Positions 9,375 to 17,466 of a DNA stretch of 64,000 nt are shown piece after piece. The stretch's first letter is position 1. Each line of letters begins with the position of its first letter. Source of the DNA: Nitrososphaerota archaeon (GTDB lineage Archaea > Thermoproteota > Nitrososphaeria > Nitrososphaerales > Nitrosopumilaceae); the NCBI GenBank assembly GCA_016872055.1, contig VHBH01000005.1, positions 28,037 to 92,036 on the forward strand, read 5' to 3'. The position numbers and the translations under genes are program-made. A model generated the notes under the pieces. That model worked only from the letters and a program-made list of their open reading frames with translations, was not told where the DNA came from and did not search any database.

Positions 9375-9533
9375 TTGAAGTTCCAGCTCCGCAAGTGCTC
9401 AGAGTGCAAAAAATACACATTAAAGGAAGAATGTCCCGCTTGTCAAGCAAAAACCATAACGGCTCACCCAGCCAAATTCTCACCAGACGACAAGTACGCT
9501 CGCTACAGAATAATGAACAAATTCAAGGACTAG
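9375..9533 (+). CDS. H/ACA ribonucleoprotein protein Nop10
   Basis: A 52-residue protein that is the Nop10 subunit of the archaeal H/ACA pseudouridylation complex, where it bridges Cbf5 and L7Ae. It has the zinc-ribbon cysteines KCSECKKYTL and CPACQAKT (two C-x2-C pairs, residues 8-11 and 20-23), and then the conserved HPAKFSPDDKYARYR stretch that wraps Cbf5. It starts with TTG at 9375, 1 base after the aIF2 alpha stop; the pairing of these two genes is a widespread archaeal arrangement. Its stop lies in a CTAG palindrome (9530-9533) that also carries the stop of the convergent STT3 gene. Confidence 0.95.
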   Translation: MKFQLRKCSECKKYTLKEECPACQAKTITAHPAKFSPDDKYARYRIMNKFKD

Positions 9534-12190
9534 GAAATTCTAATACTTTTAATTCGTGCCGCCTCAAAGTCAACCGGCCTGTCGTTCAGATCAGTTTGCA
9601 GTGATGCTATTTTGTCAACTACTTGTTGACCTTGAATAACTTTGCCAAATATTGTGTACTTGCCATCTAGGAATGGCGCATCGCCAGTCATAATAAAGAA
9701 CTGTGATCCTGCGCTGTTGATGTCGGTTCCGCGCGCCATCGACACTGCGTATTTTATGTGCTCGAGATTACTAATTTCCGCATCTATGCTATAGCCTGGT
9801 CCACCAGTTCCCCATGTTCCTGGTGGCTGGTCCTTTGTATTTGGGTCTCCTCCCTGTATTACAAATGTGGATATGATTCTGTGAAATAGTGTTCCATCAT
9901 AGAATTCCGAGTCAGCTAGTTTTACAAAATTTGCAACCGTGTTTGGCGCGATTTCTGGATTTAGTTCAACTACAATATCACCAAAGTTTGTCGATATTGT
10001 TGCAATGGGATTACTCGACTCTGGAGTTTCAATGGGGGTTATCGGTGTAGTGGCCGGTGCGATTGGAGCTTCTGATGGTACATAGTCCTTGTTTATTTCA
10101 TAAATCAGAACACCGTTGATTGCTCCAGATTCTTTTATGAAAAAGCCAGGAGACAAGTACGCCAGCTTTAGTGGACCGTTTCCTTCTTTTGGATACTTGA
10201 TGTCATCAAGATACACTGGGGTAAATCCCGAAACATAAGAGTCGGCTTGTCTCTGGCTTGCAAGATCAACATAGCCATATACAGTAAATGGTATCATTCT
10301 ACCTAGTAGAGTGTTATTCCAAAATTCTGGAGTAGAACTAATGCCATCATCATAGAGAAATTGTTGAGAGTCAAAACCACCAATTCTCATAAACCATTGT
10401 TTTTTGCTCTCATCACCACCACCCTGGACAAAGAATAGTGGAGGATCTTCACTATTGATTCTCTGTGCTGCCACATAGATCAGAACATAGTCAGCGTCTA
10501 TTTCTTGTAGTATTTTCCATCCTTGGTCAGGCGTGCTCAAAAATGCCTGAGCTAGCTGCTCTATTCTCCAATCAATCAAAGTAGAATTGTCTGCAACGGA
10601 TTTTCTCTCACCTAGCGTCGTAATCCAATAACCATAATCCCACCATGACGCCACAACTGCATCATCTGGTGTTTTTTCCCTTAGCCAAGTCATGGCATCA
10701 AGCCAGTCATTTGTTGCAATTAAAAAGTTGCTTCCGCCGTTCAGTATTGTTGGTGGTGCCTTTCCACCATTTACCCAGTTTGCACTTGCTGGCACCATCA
10801 ATGGTGTTATCAGAAATATTGTAATTACAACAAAAAATGAAATCTTGATCGTCGTTGGATGGGATTTGACTAGTTTCTTGCTTTCCTGCCTTACGGGTTT
10901 GAAAATTTCTTTTGTCAATAATGCAAGGCCGATAGAACCCAATATCACAAGTGCGAGAGATGAGAACAATTCTAGTCTGATAAATGCGGAGCTGATGTAT
11001 ACGCCAAGTAGGCCGAAGATTAGTGAAAATACTTGGACGTCTCTTCGCTGATTTGCGACATTTGTGAGATTCTTAAAGATAAGCCAGATCCCGATTCCGG
11101 CAAACACCATAAAAACAGAATTGAATAAAAATGACTGAAATATCGTGGTTGTGGCGTGCTCTGCTACAGAGTCAGTTAAAGGATCAAGTGTGGTCAAAAA
11201 CGGATTTACTGCATTAAGGTATCTAAAGGCAGGCAGGCTAAACACGTTTGTAGAGAGTATTCCGACTCCGGCAAGTATTATTGCAATTAAAAACAACGCA
11301 GTATAGCGTTGCACCTTTTGCTCACCAGCAATTTTTTGGATAAATGATGATGCGATCAGGAATAACGTCGGGCCGATTATCAAAAGGCCGCTTGCCTTGC
11401 CAAAGAATCCAAGGCCTGGTCTTTCAAGTGGCATAAGAGAGATCGCCAGACCCAATATGAACAGAGGTATTACCCATCTCAGAAAATTCGTATCCTTTCT
11501 GGTAAACGGTAATGATAAGATGAAAAGTCCTATTGGAAGGACAAAAAAGTCGGTTCCTCCCCATGCCGAAAACGCAAAGCCAAGCAGTATTCCTCCGCCA
11601 AAAAGCTTTGCTGCAGCTATTTTATGTGAGGATGATTTTATTCCGCTCAAAAATAGGTACACTGCAAGCAATCCATAGAACAGACCCAATGGTTCAGACT
11701 TGAACCAACCAAGCGAGCCCCTTGTGATTATTGGTAACGATACAGAGTACATAAGTGCCGCAAACAAGCCAGCGGTGGTTCCGCCAATTACCCTGACGAG
11801 TGCAAATACAACAATTGCAGTTAGTGAGCCAATAACCAGAGGAAACACAATTGTAAATCCATACAAATCCCCACCAAATGCGCCATAAAGAACTGCAGTG
11901 GTAATATGTAACATGACCTGGGATGTTCCTGCAACATCTCGTCCAAACGGATACCAGCTCATGTCGTCGTGCCATTCAAAATATGCAGGGATTCCGTTTT
12001 CTACTATAAACTGGGTTGCTCTGTAATTGAAAAACGGATCAAACTCGTTTAGATGAAATCCGTACTCTGCTGGCTGGCCTCGGATCATTGCAGATATGGA
12101 AAATGATAATGACAAAACTCCAATTATGAGCAAGTGGTGTAGGTAAAACTCAAAGCTACCTACAGAGAATAGTCTTTTATTAGAAAGCAA
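9530..12190 (-). CDS. STT3/AglB oligosaccharyltransferase fused to a cyclophilin domain
   Basis: An 886-residue fusion. Residues about 1-480 are a polytopic STT3 membrane domain with an N-terminal EFDPFFNYR acidic motif, and the catalytic WWDYG motif lies near residue 514, so it should transfer lipid-linked glycan to asparagine on the outer face of the membrane. After a Pro/Thr-rich linker (about residues 700-722) comes a complete cyclophilin-type peptidyl-prolyl isomerase domain of about 160 residues, with GTLFHRII, VIQGGDP, SQFFIMTGD and FGKVIQG. Since the STT3 C-terminus is extracellular, the isomerase should act there on glycosylated or unfolded substrates. One continuous frame with no sign of a sequencing joint. 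Stop shared in CTAG with nop10. Confidence 0.94.
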   Translation of the reverse strand: MLSNKRLFSVGSFEFYLHHLLIIGVLSLSFSISAMIRGQPAEYGFHLNEFDPFFNYRATQFIVENGIPAYFEWHDDMSWYPFGRDVAGTSQVMLHITTAVLYGAFGGDLYGFTIVFPLVIGSLTAIVVFALVRVIGGTTAGLFAALMYSVSLPIITRGSLGWFKSEPLGLFYGLLAVYLFLSGIKSSSHKIAAAKLFGGGILLGFAFSAWGGTDFFVLPIGLFILSLPFTRKDTNFLRWVIPLFILGLAISLMPLERPGLGFFGKASGLLIIGPTLFLIASSFIQKIAGEQKVQRYTALFLIAIILAGVGILSTNVFSLPAFRYLNAVNPFLTTLDPLTDSVAEHATTTIFQSFLFNSVFMVFAGIGIWLIFKNLTNVANQRRDVQVFSLIFGLLGVYISSAFIRLELFSSLALVILGSIGLALLTKEIFKPVRQESKKLVKSHPTTIKISFFVVITIFLITPLMVPASANWVNGGKAPPTILNGGSNFLIATNDWLDAMTWLREKTPDDAVVASWWDYGYWITTLGERKSVADNSTLIDWRIEQLAQAFLSTPDQGWKILQEIDADYVLIYVAAQRINSEDPPLFFVQGGGDESKKQWFMRIGGFDSQQFLYDDGISSTPEFWNNTLLGRMIPFTVYGYVDLASQRQADSYVSGFTPVYLDDIKYPKEGNGPLKLAYLSPGFFIKESGAINGVLIYEINKDYVPSEAPIAPATTPITPIETPESSNPIATISTNFGDIVVELNPEIAPNTVANFVKLADSEFYDGTLFHRIISTFVIQGGDPNTKDQPPGTWGTGGPGYSIDAEISNLEHIKYAVSMARGTDINSAGSQFFIMTGDAPFLDGKYTIFGKVIQGQQVVDKIASLQTDLNDRPVDFEAARIKSIRIS

Positions 12191-12217
12191 TTGTGTTTTT
12201 TGCCCAAAGTGCGTTTA

Positions 12218-12871
12218 TTACTCTTTTGTGGGTATTTGAACTTGGCATGAGCTCACAAGTTTTTTGAAAGACTCTGCATCATCTTTGTTTCCAACAATGC
12301 TTCCATAATGCATCGGTATTGCAAGCTTGGGCTTTACTCCCAGAACAGAGCTAGCCGCCTCTTTTGCAGTCATGACGTATGTTCCACTTACTGGTACAAA
12401 GAACACGTCTGGTGAAAGTTCATTCATTTCAGGAATATAGTCAGAGTCTCCCGCATGATAAAACGTCGAATTGTTAATCGTAATGATGAATCCGACCTTT
12501 TTGTCCTGCTTTGGATGAAACGGCTGGTTTGTTTGCGGATTTATCTTGTCAAGATTGTACGCAGGAATTGCCCTTATCTTGATGCCGAAAACAATCTTTT
12601 CTTCGCCTGGTTCTATTCCAATTACCTGATTGCTATTTGCCTTGATTTGGCCTAGGCATTCCTTTGCTGCAATGATTGTGGTTTTCTCTGTGGATGTATT
12701 TTGCAGATCGTCATTGCTTAGGTGATCAAAGTGATTGTGCGATACTAGAATAATGTCGGCATTGATTTTTTTTTCTAGTTGGTACGGATCAATGCAGACA
12801 GTCAGATTATCATACGATAATGTAAATGTGTCATGGCCGTACCATTTGATTTGCACTCCATTGTACTCCAT
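12218..12871 (-). CDS. UPF0173-type metal-dependent hydrolase (metallo-beta-lactamase fold)
   Basis: A 217-residue single-domain metallo-beta-lactamase-fold protein. The metal site is seen in SHNHFDHLS (near residue 46), with further ligands in FYHAGDSDYIPEM (near residue 133) and in the late MHYG (about residue 186). This is the YtkL/UPF0173 family, whose substrate is unsettled. It lies between the STT3 fusion and the PIN-aIF2 gamma pair on the same strand; 19 bases separate it from the PIN gene, so it is probably in that operon. Confidence 0.88.
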   Translation of the reverse strand: MEYNGVQIKWYGHDTFTLSYDNLTVCIDPYQLEKKINADIILVSHNHFDHLSNDDLQNTSTEKTTIIAAKECLGQIKANSNQVIGIEPGEEKIVFGIKIRAIPAYNLDKINPQTNQPFHPKQDKKVGFIITINNSTFYHAGDSDYIPEMNELSPDVFFVPVSGTYVMTAKEAASSVLGVKPKLAIPMHYGSIVGNKDDAESFKKLVSSCQVQIPTKE

Positions 12872-12890
12872 GGATATAATTCTGGAATAA

Positions 12891-13274
12891 TCAAGTTAAA
12901 CCTTTGCTGGCTTCAAGCACTATTCTGTTGTTTGCTATTGATATGACAGAGCCACCGTGGTTTTTAATTTTGTATTTTAGGGCCTTGTCTATTGTTGCAA
13001 TTACGCCGCCTGTATCTTTGACATGAGACAGAATAGAGTCGTCTGCAAAACTTCCGCCAATTTTGATTGTCTGGAAATTCTTGATGTATTGGATGGTAGT
13101 TGTCGCCTCTTTGGTTTTTTCCTCTCTTTTTGCAAGATTTTTTAGCTCTGCAATAACAATATCTGGCACCAAAAACTGGATTTCTCCAATGTCTGTATCA
13201 AGTGTGGCCAGATTTTTGATTCGGTGATTAGCTAGATGGATTAGAAAGCTCGTATCGCATATTACCTTAACCAA
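12891..13274 (-). CDS. PIN-domain endonuclease, Fcf1/Utp24-like
   Basis: A 127-residue stand-alone PIN domain. The four acidic positions are visible: D in VICDTSFLI (residue 7), E in VIAELKNL, D in FADDSIL and D in VIATIDKAL. Archaeal PIN proteins in this genomic position, directly after aIF2 gamma, are related to eukaryotic Fcf1/Utp24, which cleaves pre-rRNA in 18S maturation; no antitoxin gene is adjacent, which argues against a VapC toxin. It overlaps the aIF2 gamma gene by 8 bases and is followed by rRNA/translation-linked genes, consistent with ribosome biogenesis. Confidence 0.85.
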   Translation of the reverse strand: MVKVICDTSFLIHLANHRIKNLATLDTDIGEIQFLVPDIVIAELKNLAKREEKTKEATTTIQYIKNFQTIKIGGSFADDSILSHVKDTGGVIATIDKALKYKIKNHGGSVISIANNRIVLEASKGLT

Positions 13275-14529
13275 CTATTCCTGCACCAATTAGTCTCCAT
13301 CTGTCCTCTATTTTGCGGCTCAGCGCAACATTACTTTTTTCAAAGAGGCATACTGGTCGCTTGAACTGTACCTCGATTTTTTCTGATTTGACTTTGGCTA
13401 CTTTTGCCAAGACGGGGGCAGTGCCAATATTTAGTCGCAGTGACTCTCCTACCTGTATTGGTAGTACTTTGATGTCATTCATTGTTCCAACTGCGGAATC
13501 AAAGAGGCTTACCTCAAGTCGCGCATCGGATGCATTATCTGGTAGTGTTTCTGGCTTGCCAATGACGCTTCCGACAAACGAGTCGCCTCGCGTCATTGAT
13601 GGATCGAGTTTAGTGCCTATCGCCACTAATCCTCCAGGCTTTACATTGTCTACAATTCCTGCAGCCGTACCCAAAGAGATGATTTGGGTTCGGATTGGCT
13701 CATAAGAGCTCTTTTTGGAGTTCAGGATTCCTGGTTTTATTTCGATTTCATCACCTATCGAGAATGTTCCCTGCGTGAGGCTTCCTCCAATTACGCCGCC
13801 CTTGATATCCTTGATTTTGGTTCCAGGCTTGTTCACATCGAATGATCTTAACACATGCATTACTGGCTCTTTGGATTCTGCCCTAGTCGGAGTTGGAATT
13901 GTTTCCTCTATTGCGCCAATCAAAGCATCAATGTTCAGTCTCGATTGGGCGGAAATTGGAATTATTGGGGACTTGGATGCCTTGGTTCCCTTCACAAACT
14001 TAACAATGTCAGCATAGTTTGCAGTCGCATCCTGATATGATATTAGATCAACTTTGTTTTGAATAATGACAATTTGCTGGATTCCAAGAATTTGCAGTGC
14101 TAGGAGGTGTTCTTTTGTCTGTGGTTGTGGGACTTTTTGGTTTGCCGCAACCAAAAGCAATGCCCCATCCATTAGTGCGGCGCCAGAAAGCATGTTTGCC
14201 ATGAGGCTTTCGTGGCCTGGACTGTCCACAAAACTGACTACTCTGGACAGCTCGCTTTCCTTTCCGCAATTAGGACAGGTCGGCGTAGTTGAATAACCAA
14301 GTGGTACCTCGCACTTTTTGCACTTGTAAAATGCCGCATCAGAATAGCCAACGCGAATAGTGATTCCTCGCTTTAGTTCTTGGCTGTGAACACTGGTCCA
14401 CTGGCCAGTCAATGCTTGGATTAGCGTTGTTTTGCCATGATCTACATGGCCTGCAGTGCCAATGTTGACACATGGTTGATGACCATATTTTTTTACATAC
14501 CAATCAGGTAAAGTTTCACGCCAATGCAA
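13267..14529 (-). CDS. translation initiation factor aIF2 subunit gamma
   Basis: The GTP-binding core subunit of aIF2. The 420-residue protein has the G1 motif NIGTAGHVDHGKTTL (from residue 22), a zinc knuckle inserted in the G domain (CKKCEVPLGYSTTPTCPNCG, residues 68-87, four cysteines), G3 DSPGHE, and G4 QNKVD, followed by two beta-barrel domains typical of the family. It starts with ATG at 14529, 32 bases after the end of the S6e gene on the same strand. The downstream PIN gene overlaps it by 8 bases. Confidence 0.97.
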   Translation of the reverse strand: MHWRETLPDWYVKKYGHQPCVNIGTAGHVDHGKTTLIQALTGQWTSVHSQELKRGITIRVGYSDAAFYKCKKCEVPLGYSTTPTCPNCGKESELSRVVSFVDSPGHESLMANMLSGAALMDGALLLVAANQKVPQPQTKEHLLALQILGIQQIVIIQNKVDLISYQDATANYADIVKFVKGTKASKSPIIPISAQSRLNIDALIGAIEETIPTPTRAESKEPVMHVLRSFDVNKPGTKIKDIKGGVIGGSLTQGTFSIGDEIEIKPGILNSKKSSYEPIRTQIISLGTAAGIVDNVKPGGLVAIGTKLDPSMTRGDSFVGSVIGKPETLPDNASDARLEVSLFDSAVGTMNDIKVLPIQVGESLRLNIGTAPVLAKVAKVKSEKIEVQFKRPVCLFEKSNVALSRKIEDRWRLIGAGIVG

Positions 14530-14560
14530 TGAAAAACTTCGAAAACTGTACTATGTTAAG

Positions 14561-14941
14561 TTATGCCTTGTTTTCCACCGGAGGTGCTTCTTCTATTTTG
14601 ATCTCGCCGTCATAGGAGCAGTTCAGCTGATAGATCTCTTCGGAAATTGTATTTCCTCGGATCAGTCGTCTTTTTCTTTGGCCATCACTAACTCGTTTTA
14701 GGCCAACTCCCTTTGATATGAGGACCTGCTTTCTTGCAGAGCCGTAGATGTCTGCTCTCATTGGAATTCCGGATTTGTCGCTACCTCCAGTGATTCTAAG
14801 TTTTCCTGCAAGGCCTGCAATTGCCGCGTCAACCTCTCCGCCAAGATGCAATCCAATGAAGGTATTTGCCTCTTTGTCCTTAATCTCTTTGGAGACTGAC
14901 TTTCCATTTTTGTCCGATATTGTTAGCTTAAAGTTAGCCAA
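14561..14941 (-). CDS. rps6e: 30S ribosomal protein S6e
   Basis: A 126-residue ribosomal protein of the S6e family, with the core GGSDKSGIPMRADI and the RQVLISKGVG-like stretch KQVLISKGVGLK, then RKRRLIRGNTIS. It lacks the long basic, phosphorylated tail of eukaryotic S6, as in other archaea, and ends in an acidic/proline tail. It leads the minus-strand run S6e - aIF2 gamma - PIN - hydrolase, an order common in archaea. The start ATG is at 14941, preceded by AT-rich sequence. Confidence 0.95.
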   Translation of the reverse strand: MANFKLTISDKNGKSVSKEIKDKEANTFIGLHLGGEVDAAIAGLAGKLRITGGSDKSGIPMRADIYGSARKQVLISKGVGLKRVSDGQRKRRLIRGNTISEEIYQLNCSYDGEIKIEEAPPVENKA

Positions 14942-15015
14942 GTATTGCTCAGTTTTTTTGGCCGGCTAATAAACCATGTGAAAAAATAAAAGCAAATGAT
15001 CCGCAATAAACAATT

Positions 15016-15138
15016 ATGAAAGAAGAAATTATGTGCCCCAGATGCAATAACAAAATGGACGACATGCAAGCATGCCACATGGTTTGCAGTAATTGCGGTG
15101 CGCACCTTGACTGCTCAGATAAGGGCTCTTTCTGGTAA
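15016..15138 (+). CDS. 40-residue zinc-ribbon protein
   Basis: A small protein with two cysteine pairs, MCPRCNNKM and VCSNCGAHL, the spacing of a rubredoxin-like zinc ribbon. It also has a CHMVC stretch between them. It starts with ATG at 15016 and is divergent from S6e. Nothing in it suggests an enzyme; a nucleic-acid or protein contact role is the usual guess for such ribbons, unproven here. Its stop lies one base from the stop of the convergent 57-residue zinc protein. Confidence 0.7.
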   Translation: MKEEIMCPRCNNKMDDMQACHMVCSNCGAHLDCSDKGSFW

Positions 15139-15139
15139 A

Positions 15140-15313
15140 TTATAATCCTGGCCTTTTTGGTAGATAATCAATCGACATGTTGACTGCCTTATCCTTCATT
15201 ATTTCCAAATACGTGTCATAGTCGGCCTCAAAATTGCAGTGCGGGCATTTTACCCGCGTTACATCATCGTCTAGTATTGCAGTCCTGTCGCATTCCGGGC
15301 ACTTGGCATCCAT
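15140..15313 (-). CDS. 57-residue zinc-ribbon protein
   Basis: A small protein beginning MDAKCPECDRTAIL, with a second cysteine pair KCPHCNFEADY at about residues 23-26, so it holds a four-cysteine zinc ribbon followed by a short charged helix. Start ATG at 15313; a TATA-like stretch lies just upstream between it and the tRNA. It is convergent with another mini zinc protein at 15016-15138. Function unknown. Confidence 0.7.
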   Translation of the reverse strand: MDAKCPECDRTAILDDDVTRVKCPHCNFEADYDTYLEIMKDKAVNMSIDYLPKRPGL

Positions 15314-15335
15314 GGTAGTATAATATTCTCAAAAC

Positions 15336-15343
15336 TATATTAA
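15336..15343 (+). promoter_or_regulatory. TATA box of the tRNA-Gly gene
   Basis: TATATTAA lies 26-33 bases before the first base of the tRNA, the correct distance for an archaeal TBP site with transcription starting at or just before the mature 5' end. Confidence 0.6.
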
Positions 15344-15368
15344 CGCTAATTTGCAGAAACCGATCTGC

Positions 15369-15442
15369 GCGGTGTTAGTCCAGCCTGGCAGGACGTCAGC
15401 TTCCCAAGCTGAAGGTCGCGGGTTCAAATCCCGCACACCGCA
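15369..15442 (+). tRNA. tRNA-Gly (anticodon CCC)
   Basis: A 74-base cloverleaf. The acceptor stem is GCGGTGT with ACACCGC; the D stem GTCC/GGAC; the anticodon stem TCAGC/GCTGA around the loop TTCCCAA, giving anticodon CCC; the T stem GCGGG/CCCGC around TTCAAAT. The discriminator base is A and CCA is not encoded. No intron is needed to fold it. It stands alone between the zinc-ribbon genes and a membrane protein gene. Confidence 0.96.
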
Positions 15443-15525
15443 TTATTGATTCAGTATGTTTTGAGGGGAATTTTGGGAAGAATAATAGTTCTATAAATTA
15501 AATTCATGACTAAGATACGTACAAT

Positions 15526-15873
15526 ATGAAGACAATTTACATCATATTTGCAGTTGCCGTAATAATTGGAGTTCTAGTTTATTTTGGATTTGTAAATGTG
15601 GATGTGTCTCCAAAACAAAAATTCAATGAACGGCTTTCACAGTTAGATGAGCAGTTTGAGTCAACTAAAAAAAGTTTTGAGGGGGGATTATTGAGTGAGA
15701 CAAAATATAAAGAAAAATTAGAGGATTTGATTAGTAAGCAAGAAAATTTGTATGCCGAGGTAAAAAAATATCCCTGGAATGATTCAGAGATGACAGATTA
15801 CAATCAATGGTTTAGAGGCATCATGAAATTTCCAAGTAAATTAGAACAGGAATATCAAAAATATTTTGGATAG
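15526..15873 (+). CDS. small membrane-anchored protein of unknown function
   Basis: A 115-residue protein with one N-terminal hydrophobic segment (residues 4-24, IYIIFAVAVIIGVLVYFGFV) and a charged, helical remainder rich in Lys and Glu that could form a short coiled coil (about residues 30-75). The lack of small residues at a cleavage site suggests an anchor. I do not recognise the family. It stands alone between the tRNA and the C39-like gene, which is convergent. Confidence 0.65.
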   Translation: MKTIYIIFAVAVIIGVLVYFGFVNVDVSPKQKFNERLSQLDEQFESTKKSFEGGLLSETKYKEKLEDLISKQENLYAEVKKYPWNDSEMTDYNQWFRGIMKFPSKLEQEYQKYFG

Positions 15874-15911
15874 ATATTTCGTCTATATTTTGAGATAAAT
15901 CTATAGATAAA

Positions 15912-16853
15912 CTACATCTCGTTTATTGCTTGGGTTATGGCGTCACGATCTTTAGCATTTGGAGTATATTTTAGATAGTTTTCAAAGTCCTGCTTTGCTT
16001 GCTTGTTTTTGTTTTGCGACATGTATACAATTCCGCGGTTTTTGTAGATTGGGCCAAACCTGTTTTCGTTTATCTCTATTGCAGAAGAATAGTTTGATTC
16101 AGCCTTTTCGTATTGTTTTGTTTTGAGGTAATAGTTGCCTAGTCCCCTATACGCCAGATAGCATTTTTTATTAGAGTCAATGCTTTTTTGGTAAAATGAA
16201 ACGCATTCTGCCAAATTTTTCTCATTGAATATTCCGCCTAAAAGGCACAATGCCGTAGAATTAGAGGCATCAAGTGTGATTGCCTCCTTTAGTGACTTTA
16301 TTGCCTCGTCTTGCTTTGCCTGCAGGTTTAGCTTCTCAGATACAAAGCAGAGCCGGTTTGATTTTTCCTTGGACTTGTTATCCACGTGTATTTTGGAGAT
16401 TATGTCTGGCGGAGCAAGCAATATCATCAGCATTCCGTCTTCCTGCCAGAGTTTTTCAAATTGTTTTTGTGGTATTGCACCGATTTGGTCCTGCTGTGGT
16501 ATATAGTGGATTATTGTCCTCTCAGAGTCGTCATAGCCAGAAATTACTGATGCGTGCTGGACTATCTCGTACAGCCCCGGTAAAATAACAATGGGTGGAA
16601 TTCCCATGTCTATTATTTTTTTTAGTTCTAGTATAGTAGAGTGTAAAATCAGGCTGCCTAAGCCGTGTCGCTCTGCTAACTCGATTCCCTCAATTAGAAT
16701 ACTCCCCCGAACATTTGGGTATTTTTTTGCAATTTCCTTTGCCTCCGATATTGGTAGATTAACGTTCCAGTATTTTGAGACGGCACTTATGGCTAGTGGA
16801 AGGCAAATATTTTCCTCAATTACCTGTGGAAGTAAGAGCTCGTGCTCACTCAT
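15912..16853 (-). CDS. C39-peptidase-like domain plus TPR repeats
   Basis: A 313-residue protein of two parts. Residues about 8-150 look like a papain-fold C39-like peptidase: Cys17 in EENICLPLAISAV followed by a helix, a His in IVQHASVISGYDD near residue 98, and an Asp shortly after. Residues about 165-313 contain several TPR units (for instance YLAYRGLGNYYLKTKQYEKAE and YKNRGIVYMSQNKNKQAKQDF). No signal peptide is visible, so it is probably cytoplasmic. Whether the peptidase part is active is unclear. Start ATG at 16853. Confidence 0.75.
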   Translation of the reverse strand: MSEHELLLPQVIEENICLPLAISAVSKYWNVNLPISEAKEIAKKYPNVRGSILIEGIELAERHGLGSLILHSTILELKKIIDMGIPPIVILPGLYEIVQHASVISGYDDSERTIIHYIPQQDQIGAIPQKQFEKLWQEDGMLMILLAPPDIISKIHVDNKSKEKSNRLCFVSEKLNLQAKQDEAIKSLKEAITLDASNSTALCLLGGIFNEKNLAECVSFYQKSIDSNKKCYLAYRGLGNYYLKTKQYEKAESNYSSAIEINENRFGPIYKNRGIVYMSQNKNKQAKQDFENYLKYTPNAKDRDAITQAINEM

Positions 16854-16888
16854 TGTTTTTTGAGCCTAATGTTTTGTATTAATACTGA

Positions 16889-17431
16889 TCAGAGTCTGAT
16901 GAATTTTTCAATTAGGGACAAGCCATCTTGGGTCATTTCTGGATGGAATTGTGTTCCATAGATTTTGGAATTCTTGTATTGGATTATCTCATATTTGCAG
17001 GAATCAGAGTGTGCTAGCTGTATGAGGGATTTGCCTAGTGTGGATATCTCATAGTTGTGGCTTTGGTACACTTGGATTATACCACTGCATAATGGGTTTT
17101 GTTGTGTTGTTCGTATGGTGATTGGTCCCTTTTGTATTGAGGACATTTTACGAATGGTACCACCAACTGTTAGGGCAAGAATTTCTGCTCCGTAGCAAAT
17201 CCCAAGCATTGGTTTGCTTTGAGCTATACAATGATTGATGATTTTGGAGTTTAGTGCATTCATTTTCTGGTCGTTGTGCCTTCGCCCAGAAAGAATTATG
17301 GAGTCAAAATTACTCAGATCCGCCAATTGTAACTTGTCAAACGGCAGGGCAGCATGATCTGTTTTTGCAGAGTCCAAAAAGTCGACAATATTTTTTGTAA
17401 ATACCGAGCCATTGTCCACTAGTAACAACAT
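16889..17431 (-). CDS. type 1 glutamine amidotransferase, GuaA-subunit-like
   Basis: A 180-residue stand-alone class I glutaminase domain. The nucleophile is in LGICYGAE (near residue 79) and the His-Glu pair in TQFHPEMT (near residue 165). Archaeal GMP synthase uses a separate glutaminase subunit (GuaAA) of this length, and the sequence fits that group best, but the usual GYG-H-Q following the cysteine is AEIL here. The synthetase partner is not in the window, and anthranilate or other partners cannot be excluded. Start ATG at 17431. Confidence 0.75.
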   Translation of the reverse strand: MLLLVDNGSVFTKNIVDFLDSAKTDHAALPFDKLQLADLSNFDSIILSGRRHNDQKMNALNSKIINHCIAQSKPMLGICYGAEILALTVGGTIRKMSSIQKGPITIRTTQQNPLCSGIIQVYQSHNYEISTLGKSLIQLAHSDSCKYEIIQYKNSKIYGTQFHPEMTQDGLSLIEKFIRL

Positions 17432-17466
17432 TAGAGAAATTTAGGGAATACTTCTTTTATTTGTGA

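Noticed and set aside
12891..13274. VapC toxin
   Set aside because: No antitoxin gene adjacent, and the position after aIF2 gamma fits an Fcf1-like nuclease.
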